Below, in pieces: positions 56,047-64,000 of a DNA stretch of 64,000 bases (positions are counted from its first letter, which is position 1; every line of letters starts with the position of its first letter). The notes under the pieces were generated by a model. The model had not been told where the DNA came from, searched no databases, and saw nothing but the letters and a program-made list of their open reading frames with translations. The stretch spans positions 207,017-271,016 of the forward strand of contig JACFMQ010000005.1 in NCBI GenBank assembly GCA_019455325.1. Reading direction: 5' to 3'. Both the position numbers and the translations under genes were made by a program. This DNA is from Rhodocyclaceae bacterium (GTDB taxonomy: Bacteria > Pseudomonadota > Gammaproteobacteria > Burkholderiales > Rhodocyclaceae).

Positions 56047-56931
56047 ATGCCTGCCCTGCCGCTCAACGCCATCCGCGTCTTCGTCGCCGCCGCCCGCCAC
56101 GCCAGCCTGAAGGTCGCCGCCGCCGAACTGTGCGTCACGCCCGGCGCCGTCAGCCGGCAGGTGCAGGCGCTCGAGGCGCATCTCGGCGCGCCGCTGTTCG
56201 AGCGCCGCCACCGCGCCATCGAGCTGACGCAGCTCGGCCGCCTGTTCCTCGCCCAGGTGGCGCCGGCGCTCGCCGCCGTCGAGCAGGCCGCCGAGCGCGT
56301 GCGCGGGCTGGCGCGCGGCAGCGTGTGCATCGACGCGACGCCGACCTTCGCGCTGCACTGGCTGATTCCGCGGCTGGCCGAGTTCCGCGCCGCGCATCCG
56401 CACATCGAGGTGCGCCTCGGCACCTCGCAGGAGACCATCGTGCGCAGCGGCGCCGTCGACCTGCACATCCGCCGCGACCCGGCGCACTTCGCCGGCCTCG
56501 CCGGCGAGCCGTTCATGTGCGAGCACGCGACGCTGGTCTGCAGCCCGCGGCTGGCCGGCCGCGGCGGCTGGCGCACGCCTGCCGATCTGCTGGCGGCGCC
56601 GCGGGTGGGCATGCGCACGCGTCCGGACCTGTGGCCGAAGTGGTTCGCCGCCGCCGGCCTCGGCGAGGCGCCGGCCGCCGCGAACGCCGCGCATTTCATC
56701 GAACTCGACAACACCATCCTCGCCATCCAGGCAGCGGTCGAGGAGCTTGGCGTCGCGCTGGTGCCGCGCCTCTTCGTCGAGGGCCTGCTGCTCGGCGGCG
56801 CGCTGGTCGAGCTGCCGCTCGCCGCGCCGTTCGAGAGCGGCGCCTACCACCTGCTGCGCGAGGGCGAGCCGGCGACCGAGGCGGCGCGCGTCTTCGCCGA
56901 CTGGCTGCGCCGCCGCGCCGCCGACGGTTGA
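56047..56931 (+). CDS. LysR family transcriptional regulator (GcvA-like)
   Basis: A 294-residue LTTR. The N-terminal HTH (residues 1-62) reads LNAIRVFVAAARHASLKVAAAELCVTPGAVSRQVQALEAHLG, in the style of GcvA/AmpR-type regulators. The effector domain includes GLARGSVCIDATPTFALHWLIPRL. It is divergent from the MFS gene, which is the likely target. Confidence 0.88.
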   Translation: MPALPLNAIRVFVAAARHASLKVAAAELCVTPGAVSRQVQALEAHLGAPLFERRHRAIELTQLGRLFLAQVAPALAAVEQAAERVRGLARGSVCIDATPTFALHWLIPRLAEFRAAHPHIEVRLGTSQETIVRSGAVDLHIRRDPAHFAGLAGEPFMCEHATLVCSPRLAGRGGWRTPADLLAAPRVGMRTRPDLWPKWFAAAGLGEAPAAANAAHFIELDNTILAIQAAVEELGVALVPRLFVEGLLLGGALVELPLAAPFESGAYHLLREGEPATEAARVFADWLRRRAADG

Positions 56932-56935
56932 GCCG

Positions 56936-57316
56936 ATGCACGCGCTGCTCGCCGACCTGGTCGTCGCCGTCCATTTCGCCTTCATCGTCTTCGCCGTCGC
57001 CGGCGGCGCGCTCGTGCTGCGCCGGCCGCGGCTGGCCTGGCTGCATCTGCCGGCCGTGCTCTGGGGCGCGGCGGTCGTCGCCTTCGGCTGGATCTGCCCG
57101 CTGACGCCGCTGGAGAACCGGCTGCGCGCGGCGGCCGGCGAGGCGGGCTACACCGGCGACTTCGTCGAGCGCTACCTGGTGCCGCTGATCTACCCGCCGG
57201 GGCTGACGCGCGAGCTGCAGATCCTGCTCGGCGTCGGCCTGCTGCTGCTCAACCTGGGCGTCTATCTCCGGCTGTGGCGGCGCGGGCGTCCGCGCAAGGG
57301 GGGGCGCGTGCGATGA
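56936..57316 (+). CDS. DUF2784 family membrane protein
   Basis: A 126-residue protein with three to four hydrophobic segments. It has the DUF2784 layout: an N-terminal VVAVHFAFIVFAVAGGALVLRR helix, CPLTPLENRLR after the second helix, and YTGDFVERYLVPLIYP. Function unknown. It begins four bases after the LysR stop and is probably co-transcribed. Confidence 0.82.
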   Translation: MHALLADLVVAVHFAFIVFAVAGGALVLRRPRLAWLHLPAVLWGAAVVAFGWICPLTPLENRLRAAAGEAGYTGDFVERYLVPLIYPPGLTRELQILLGVGLLLLNLGVYLRLWRRGRPRKGGRVR

Positions 57317-57345
57317 AATACGGGTGTAACGCCGGCTTTCGACAA

Positions 57346-57372
57346 TCGGGTCGATTTTTCAAACCGACCCGA
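57346..57372 (+). repeat. inverted repeat in the leader of the small lipoprotein gene
   Basis: An 8-bp perfect repeat (tcgggtcg / cgacccga) with an 11-base AT-rich loop ends at the first bases of the GAGGAG ribosome site. It may influence translation of the lipoprotein or serve as an operator. Confidence 0.5.
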
Positions 57373-57381
57373 GGAGTGTCC

Positions 57382-57615
57382 ATGCGTTACCCGATCATTG
57401 CCGCCGCCGCGCTCGCCCTTGCCGCCTGCGCCACCCAGGAAGCCGCTCCCGCCAGGCAGGCCGCCGCGCCGGCGGCGAAGGCGCCGCAGTGCTGGTCCGG
57501 CGATCACGGCAGGTTCTTCGACGTCGGCGCCAGGACGACGATCTCCGGCGTCGACGTCTCCTGCGAGAAGACGACCGACGGCAAGAGCGCCCAGTGGATG
57601 GGCAAGAAGCACTGA
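57382..57615 (+). CDS. small lipoprotein of unknown function
   Basis: A 77-residue protein with a lipoprotein signal (ALALAACATQ, lipobox LAAC). The mature part has an Ala/Pro-rich linker and a small domain with two cysteines (QCWSGDHGRFFDVG and VSCEKTTDGKSAQWMGKKH). I do not recognise the family. The GAGGAG site and lipobox support the ATG at 57382. It has its own leader and terminator. Confidence 0.75.
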   Translation: MRYPIIAAAALALAACATQEAAPARQAAAPAAKAPQCWSGDHGRFFDVGARTTISGVDVSCEKTTDGKSAQWMGKKH

Positions 57616-57641
57616 TCCCGTCCGCCGCCGCCGGGACCGGC

Positions 57642-57667
57642 AGGCCGCCCCGCGAGGGCGGCCTTTT
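57642..57667 (+). terminator. terminator of the lipoprotein gene
   Basis: A 9-bp perfect stem (aggccgccc / gggcggcct) with a 5-base loop is followed by TTTT. It also faces the convergent DUF1439 gene. Confidence 0.82.
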
Positions 57668-57684
57668 CGTTCCGGCGCGTCACT

Positions 57685-58236
57685 TCAGACCGGCGACAGC
57701 ACCGCGACCACGCGCCCCGCTTCGATGCGCACCGACTTCAGCAGCCAGCGCGCGGTCAGTTCCTGTGGCGAGCCGTCCTCGCGCAGCACATACACCGGCT
57801 TCGTGCGGAAGTAGCTCGCCATCAGTTGCGTGATCGCCAGCCGCGCCGCCGGCGCCGCCTCCTTGCCCAGCGTCGGTGAAGCGACCGAATCGGCGACCGG
57901 ATTTTCGAGGTAGAAGGCCTTGCTGCGGTCGTCGTAGCGGATGCCGGCGCGGCCGCTGAAATCGATGCGGATCGGCGGCCGGCCCGGCGTCTCCAGGTCG
58001 ATGCCGGCGTCGATGCGGGCGCGGCCGTCGTCGCCGTCGAGCCGGATGCGCGGCGGCGCGTTGAGCGCGACGGTGATCAGCCCGCCGTAGGACAACTGCT
58101 GCGGCGTCGTCCTGTCGAGCTCGGCCTGGATCTCGGCCTCCGAGAACGCCACCTCGCGTTCGAGGAAACCGGCGGCCGCGGCGAGGCCGCCGGCGAGCAG
58201 CGCGGCGGCGAGAAACGAGCGTCGGACGAGCTTCAT
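57685..58236 (-). CDS. DUF1439 family protein
   Basis: A 183-residue exported protein resembling DUF1439 (YceB-like) proteins, which are lipid-binding-like periplasmic proteins of unknown function. The N-terminal segment RRSFLAAALLAGGLAAAAGFL is a signal peptide or anchor without a lipobox cysteine. The body is mostly beta (LSYGGLITVALNAPPRIRLDGDDG). It is divergent from the spermidine-synthase-like gene. Confidence 0.75.
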   Translation of the reverse strand: MKLVRRSFLAAALLAGGLAAAAGFLEREVAFSEAEIQAELDRTTPQQLSYGGLITVALNAPPRIRLDGDDGRARIDAGIDLETPGRPPIRIDFSGRAGIRYDDRSKAFYLENPVADSVASPTLGKEAAPAARLAITQLMASYFRTKPVYVLREDGSPQELTARWLLKSVRIEAGRVVAVLSPV

Positions 58237-58284
58237 GGTCTTCCCTGTGCGAGCCTGTCGGCGTGGGGCGCATAATGTACCGCG

Positions 58285-59226
58285 ATGAGCGCCTTACCGT
58301 TCGACCGCCGCCGCGCCGGCGCGTTTTCCGCCGAGCCGATGCCGCCCGACCTCGCCGCCCGCTTCTTCGCCATGCCCAGCCCTTTCGAGACGGAAGCCGG
58401 CACACTGCTGCTGCGCGAGCCGCCGACGGCGAGCGCGGGCGAACTGCGCGCGCGCCTGCTCGCCGGCCGCTACGACAGGCCCTTCGTCGTCGACGACGGC
58501 GAGCTGCGATACCTCTACTTCGACACGCGCCTGATGCAGAGCGCCATGCGCATCGCCGCGCCGGACGCGCTGGAACTGCGCTACACGCGCAAGATGATGA
58601 GCTTCCTGCTGTTCCAGCCGCGGCCGGCGCGCATCGCGCTGATCGGGCTGGGCGGCGGCTCGCTGCTCAAGTTCTGCCGCCGCCGGCTGCCGGAGGCGCA
58701 TTTCACCGCGGTCGAGATCGACGCCGACGTGCTCGCCTTCGGCGATGCCTTCGCGCTGCCGCCGCCGGGGCCGCTGCTGGAGATCGTGCAGGGCGACGGC
58801 GGCGAATGGCTGGCGGCCGCCGAGCCCGGCCTCGACGCGCTGCTGGTCGACGCCTTCGACGCGCACGGCTTCGCCTCCGGGCTGGCCGGCCGCGACTTCC
58901 TGCGCTGCGCGTGGGACCGGCTGGCGGCGAAGGGCGTGCTGGTGATCAACCTCGCCGGCGAGGGCGCGTGCTACGCCGGGCTGATCGCGGCGGCGATGGA
59001 CGCCTTCGACGAACAGGTGATCGTCGTGCCGGTGCCGGAGGATGGCAACCACGTGCTCTTCGCCTTCCGCGAACGGCATTTCGCGCCGCGCTGGCGCTGG
59101 CTGCACAGCCATGCAAAGGAGCTGCGCGCGCGCCACGGGCTGGATTTCCCGGCCTTCGCGCAGAAGATCGAGCGCGCCGCGCGGCTGTCCGTGGCGCGCG
59201 GGCTGGCCGGGCGCCGCGGCGGCTAG
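58285..59226 (+). CDS. spermidine synthase-like (SpeE-fold) methyltransferase-like protein
   Basis: A 313-residue protein with a spermine/spermidine synthase fold. The nucleotide-site LIGLGGGSLLKFCRRRLPEAHFTAVEID and the GDGGEWLAA, DALLVDAFDA blocks correspond to family motifs. The usual substrate gatekeeper motif D-x-x-x-Y is not clear; DAFDAHGFASGL replaces it. It could be a polyamine synthase or another SpeE-like enzyme; no SpeD or polyamine gene is near. The stop overlaps that of the TauE gene. Confidence 0.8.
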   Translation: MSALPFDRRRAGAFSAEPMPPDLAARFFAMPSPFETEAGTLLLREPPTASAGELRARLLAGRYDRPFVVDDGELRYLYFDTRLMQSAMRIAAPDALELRYTRKMMSFLLFQPRPARIALIGLGGGSLLKFCRRRLPEAHFTAVEIDADVLAFGDAFALPPPGPLLEIVQGDGGEWLAAAEPGLDALLVDAFDAHGFASGLAGRDFLRCAWDRLAAKGVLVINLAGEGACYAGLIAAAMDAFDEQVIVVPVPEDGNHVLFAFRERHFAPRWRWLHSHAKELRARHGLDFPAFAQKIERAARLSVARGLAGRRGG

Positions 59227-59990
59227 AAGCCCAGCCCGCGCGCGATCATCAGCGCCGCCGTGACGAGCAGCAGCAGCGCGAACAGCCGGCGCAGCCGCCG
59301 CTCCGGCAGCCGGTGCGCCCAGGCCACGCCGTACGAGATGGTCGCCATGCCGCCGGTGGCGAGCAGCATGCCGGTCTGCCAGTCGACCTGCCGCGCCTGC
59401 GCGAAGGTGGCGAGCGCCAGCGCGCTGCCCGGCACCACCATGGCCAGCCCCATGCCCTGCGCCGCCGCCTGGCGCAGGCCGAAGCCGCGCACCAGCAGCG
59501 GCGCCGCGACGAGGCCGGCGCCGACGCCGAAGAGGCCGGACATGAAGCCGCCGGCGAGCCCGACGCCGGGCAGGTAGCGCGGATGCCAGCGGGCGCCGCC
59601 CGCGTCCGCCGGCGCGGCGGCGCGCGTGCCGTAGAGGAAGTAGAGCGAGAGTCCGACCAGGAAGACGGCGAAGCACAGGCTCAGCACGCGCGAATCGAGG
59701 CGGATCGCCAGCCACGCCGCCGGCCAGGTGGCGAGCATGGCGCAGGCGCCGAGCAGGCCGACCGTGGCGAGCGACATGGGGTGGCGCTGGCGGTAGCGCC
59801 AGAAGGCGAGCAGCACGTTCGGCATGATCATCACCAGCGCCGTGCCCTGCGCCATCTGCTGGCTCATGCCGAAGCCCATGGCCAGCACCGGAATGGCGAC
59901 GATGCCGCCGCCGACGCCGAGCAGACCGCCGACGCCGCCGAGCACGGCGCCGAGCAGCAGCGGTTCGAGCATGGCCGGAGAGAGGTCCAT
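59223..59990 (-). CDS. TauE/SafE family permease
   Basis: A 255-residue membrane protein with about seven to eight hydrophobic segments. The first repeat has LGGVGGLLGVGGGIVAIPVLAMGFG and the second GGFMSGLFGVGAGLVAAPLLV. It differs from the other TauE protein in the window and may export an organic or sulfur anion. It is 10 bases after the tartrate/malate dehydrogenase gene on the same strand, so an operon is likely; a dicarboxylate-related substrate is possible (inference). Confidence 0.86.
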   Translation of the reverse strand: MDLSPAMLEPLLLGAVLGGVGGLLGVGGGIVAIPVLAMGFGMSQQMAQGTALVMIMPNVLLAFWRYRQRHPMSLATVGLLGACAMLATWPAAWLAIRLDSRVLSLCFAVFLVGLSLYFLYGTRAAAPADAGGARWHPRYLPGVGLAGGFMSGLFGVGAGLVAAPLLVRGFGLRQAAAQGMGLAMVVPGSALALATFAQARQVDWQTGMLLATGGMATISYGVAWAHRLPERRLRRLFALLLLVTAALMIARGLGF

Positions 59991-60000
59991 GCGCGGTCCC

Positions 60001-61089
60001 TCAGAGCGCGGCGGCGATGGCTTCGCCGACCGCCGTGGTGTCCGCCGTGCCGCCCATGTCCGGCGTGCACGGGCCGCCGGCGATGGTCGCCTCGACGGCG
60101 CGCAGGATCGCGTCGTGCGCCGCCGTGAAGCGCGCATCCCCGCATTCGTCGTCGTTGCCGAGGAAGTCGAGCATCATCGCGCCGGACCAGATCATGCCGA
60201 TGGGGTTGGCGACGTTCCTGCCGAAGATGTCCGGCGCCGAGCCGTGCACCGGCTCGAACAGCGACGGAAAGGTCCGCTCCGGGTTGAGGTTCGCCGACGG
60301 CGCGATGCCGATGGTGCCGGCGCAGGCCGGGCCGAGGTCGGAGAGGATGTCGCCGAACAGGTTGGTGCCGACGACCACGTCGAAGCGTTCCGGCTGCAGC
60401 ACGAAGCGCGCGCAGAGAATGTCGATGTGCTGCTTGTCCCACGCCACGTCCGGGTAGTTCGCCGCCATCGCCGCGACGCGCTCGTCCCACCAGGGCATGG
60501 AGATGGCGATGCCGTTCGACTTGGTCGCCGCGGTCAGCAGCTTCCTCGGCCGGCTCTGCGCCAGCGCGAAGGCGTACTTCAGGATGCGGTCCGCGCCCTT
60601 CTTCGTGAACACCGATTCCTGCAGCACGGTCTCGCGCTCCGTGCCTTCGTACATCCGGCCGCCGACCGCCGAATACTCGCCCTCGGTGTTCTCGCGCACC
60701 ACGTAGAAGTCGATGTCGCCGGGCCGCTTGCCGGCGAGCGGACAGGGCACGCCGGGCATCAGCCGCACCGGGCGCAGGTTCACGTACTGGTCGAAGTCGC
60801 GGCGGAACTTCAGCAGCGAGCCCCACAGCGAGACGTGGTCCGGCACCAGCGCCGGCCAGCCGACGGCGCCGAAGTAGATGGCGTCGAAATCCTTCAGCTG
60901 CGCGAACCAGTCGTCCGGCATCATGCGGCCGGTGCGCTGGTAGTAGTCGCAGTTCGCCCAGTCGAAGGGCTGGAACGACAGCGGCAGGTCGAACTTCGCG
61001 GCCGCCGCCTGGACGACGCGCAGCCCCTCGGGCATCACCTCGTTGCCGATGCCGTCGCCGGGAATGACGGCGATGCGCCGGGTCTTCAT
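60001..61089 (-). CDS. tartrate/D-malate dehydrogenase (decarboxylating)
   Basis: A 362-residue beta-decarboxylating dehydrogenase of the isopropylmalate/isocitrate dehydrogenase superfamily. IAVIPGDGIGNEV at the N-terminus, YVVRENTEGEYS and the C-terminal NLFGDILSDLGPACAGTIGIAPSANLNP, EPVHGSAPDI blocks match tartrate dehydrogenase/decarboxylase and D-malate dehydrogenase (TtuC/DmlA) rather than LeuB. The AGGAG site supports the ATG at 61089. It is divergent from a LysR regulator, the dmlA/dmlR layout. Confidence 0.88.
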   Translation of the reverse strand: MKTRRIAVIPGDGIGNEVMPEGLRVVQAAAAKFDLPLSFQPFDWANCDYYQRTGRMMPDDWFAQLKDFDAIYFGAVGWPALVPDHVSLWGSLLKFRRDFDQYVNLRPVRLMPGVPCPLAGKRPGDIDFYVVRENTEGEYSAVGGRMYEGTERETVLQESVFTKKGADRILKYAFALAQSRPRKLLTAATKSNGIAISMPWWDERVAAMAANYPDVAWDKQHIDILCARFVLQPERFDVVVGTNLFGDILSDLGPACAGTIGIAPSANLNPERTFPSLFEPVHGSAPDIFGRNVANPIGMIWSGAMMLDFLGNDDECGDARFTAAHDAILRAVEATIAGGPCTPDMGGTADTTAVGEAIAAAL

Positions 61090-61153
61090 GCGGGTCGACT
61101 CCTGGAAAGGGGAAAGACCGGCAAGGATATCAATCACGGATCGAACTAAAATC

Positions 61154-61174
61154 CGGTGAATCGTCACTTCACCG
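61154..61174. promoter_or_regulatory. inverted repeat in the dehydrogenase/LysR divergent promoter
   Basis: CGGTGAA-N7-TTCACCG is a perfect 7-bp inverted repeat 11 bases before the LysR start. The sequence gaatcgt is repeated directly at about 61159 and 61180. It is a candidate operator for the LysR protein. Confidence 0.45.
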
Positions 61175-61184
61175 TTTACGAATC

Positions 61185-62078
61185 GTGAAAAATACGCCGC
61201 AACTCGACGACCTGCGCCTGTTCTGCGCCGTCGCCCGCAACCGCAGCTTCGCCGCCACGGCGCGCGAGCTGGGCGTTTCCAACGCCTTCGTCAGCAAGCG
61301 CATCGCCGTCCTCGAAGCGACGCTGGCCGCCGCGCTGCTGCACCGGACGACGCGCAGCGTGGCGCCGACCGAGCCGGGCGAGACCGTGCTGCTGTGGGCG
61401 CAGCGCATCCTCGACGACGTCGACCAGCTGGCCGATGCCGTGTCGCAGACGCGCGCCGAGCCGGCCGGCCTGCTGCGCATCTGCACCAGCGCCGGCTTCG
61501 GCCGCAACCGCGTGGCGCCGGCGCTCTCCGCGCTGGCGAAGCGCCATCCGGCGCTGGAAATCCAGCTCGAACTCCTCGACCGGCCGGTGGACCTGATCGA
61601 GGAAGGCTTCCACCTCGACGTCCGCTTCGGCGAGGCGCGCGAGCCCTATCTCATCTCGCGCCGGCTGGCCGCCAACGAGCGCGTGCTCTGCGCGGCGCCG
61701 TCCTACCTCGCCGAACGCGGCGCGCCGGCGACGCTGGCCGAGCTCGCCCGGCACCGCTGCATCGTCATCCGCGAGCGCTACCAGGACTTCGGCCGCTGGA
61801 CCCTGCACGGCCCGCGCGGCGAGGAGACGGTGAAGGTCGGCGGCCCGCTGTCGGCGAGCAACGGCGAGATCGTCCACCAGTGGGCGATCGACGGCCACGG
61901 CGTCATCCTGCGCTCGATCTGGGACGTCGGCCCGAGCCTCGAACGCGGCGACCTGGTGCGCGTGCTGCCGGAATACGCGCAGCGGGTGGACGTCTGGGCG
62001 GTGTATCCGTCACGGCTGTCGGCGTCGGGGCGGCTGAAGGCGTGCGTGGAGTTCCTGGCGGAACGTCTGGCGGAGTGA
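61185..62078 (+). CDS. LysR family transcriptional regulator (DmlR-like)
   Basis: A 297-residue LTTR with GTG start at 61185. The HTH region is LRLFCAVARNRSFAATARELGVSNAFVSKRIAVLEATL. The effector domain continues in the CrgA/DmlR style (GLLRICTSAGFGRNRVAPAL, LDVRFGEAREPYLISRRL). It is divergent from the malate/tartrate dehydrogenase gene, which it probably activates in response to the substrate. Confidence 0.88.
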   Translation: MKNTPQLDDLRLFCAVARNRSFAATARELGVSNAFVSKRIAVLEATLAAALLHRTTRSVAPTEPGETVLLWAQRILDDVDQLADAVSQTRAEPAGLLRICTSAGFGRNRVAPALSALAKRHPALEIQLELLDRPVDLIEEGFHLDVRFGEAREPYLISRRLAANERVLCAAPSYLAERGAPATLAELARHRCIVIRERYQDFGRWTLHGPRGEETVKVGGPLSASNGEIVHQWAIDGHGVILRSIWDVGPSLERGDLVRVLPEYAQRVDVWAVYPSRLSASGRLKACVEFLAERLAE

Positions 62079-62191
62079 CGTGTCGTAGAAGCCGTCGGAC
62101 ATCGGCATGCATCGGCTTCGATGCCCGCGTATGTGAAACGGCTTCGAGAAGGATTCGTACGGCATGTGCGTCCTTCGGCCGATAGACAACA

Positions 62192-62208
62192 TTGTCGTAA
62201 TACGACAA
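62192..62208. promoter_or_regulatory. 17-bp perfect palindrome upstream of the sensor kinase gene
   Basis: TTGTCGTAATACGACAA is a perfect palindrome with one central base in the 219-base gap (62079-62297) before the kinase gene. This size and symmetry suit a TetR-, MarR- or Cro-like dimer. The rest of the gap shows short repeats of gccgtcgg/catcggc and no gene I can support. Confidence 0.5.
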
Positions 62209-62297
62209 CATAAACGGCTTGGGTGACTCCATGTCCCCGGTGATTATCGTGATCGATCCGCTGTTCCCGTAGCCAGAGGGGAAAGGGTGGTACGGCA

Positions 62298-64000
<1,703 letters not shown>

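Overview
The window is a GC-rich (about 70%) chromosomal stretch with core housekeeping genes throughout. Several features point to a betaproteobacterium, most likely of the Rhodocyclales (inference from gene content and protein character, not a database match): the pilT-pilU pair with a PilL/ChpA-type CheA hybrid, the order algH-ruvX-pyrR-pyrB-pyrC', 6S RNA between zapA and an EVE-domain gene, a B12-dependent methylmalonyl-CoA pathway, and a single-chain RlmL.

Layout. 1-3081: 3' part of a twitching-motility CheA hybrid, convergent with a photolyase (phrB). 4596-9588: a tightly overlapping operon algH, ruvX, pyrR, pyrB, then two low-GC genes (a BglII/BstYI-like restriction endonuclease and an MT-A70-type DNA methyltransferase), then pyrC'. 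The restriction-modification pair sits exactly in the pyrB/pyrC' junction and is stitched into the chain of overlapping starts and stops. pyrC' has lost the metal-binding motif of dihydroorotase and should be a structural pseudoenzyme. 9652-13000 (minus): yggS, proC, yggT, yggU and a DHH phosphoesterase. 13070-15277: pilT, pilU. 15293-20065: rlmL, hemJ, an SDR protein, a ferredoxin-reductase-like enzyme and an HDOD protein. 20073-25021 (minus): a complete branched-chain amino-acid ABC transporter (livJHMGF) whose binding protein has an odd Ala/Lys-rich tail. Then a small cytochrome c, ilvD and lgt.

28473-40645 is a propionyl-CoA/methylmalonyl-CoA region: an epimerase-like VOC protein, then on the minus strand mcm-meaB-pccB-pccA. 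A divergent GntR regulator is followed by an enoyl-CoA hydratase and malonyl-CoA decarboxylase. An 11-base motif occurs both in the mcm/GntR divergent promoter and before the epimerase gene, which suggests one regulon. 40647-42705: a TauE-type permease, EVE protein, 6S RNA, zapA and a ZapB-like coiled coil.

42822-51702 is a corrinoid operon behind a cobalamin riboswitch: btuB, a second TonB receptor, btuC, btuD, cobO, a TlpA-like thioredoxin and cobB. It would supply the cofactor for the mutase encoded about 5 kb away. No btuF is visible. 51707-62078 holds mixed single genes: msrB, a methyltransferase, a rhodanese, a J-like/trypsin-like fusion, MFS, two LysR regulators, small lipoprotein and DUF proteins, a spermidine-synthase-like protein, a second TauE permease and a tartrate/malate dehydrogenase. 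The window ends inside a MASE4-PAS-histidine kinase gene. I saw no tRNA, rRNA, transposase or CRISPR array. Two intergenic regions carry long inverted repeats of the dispersed, GA-rich kind.
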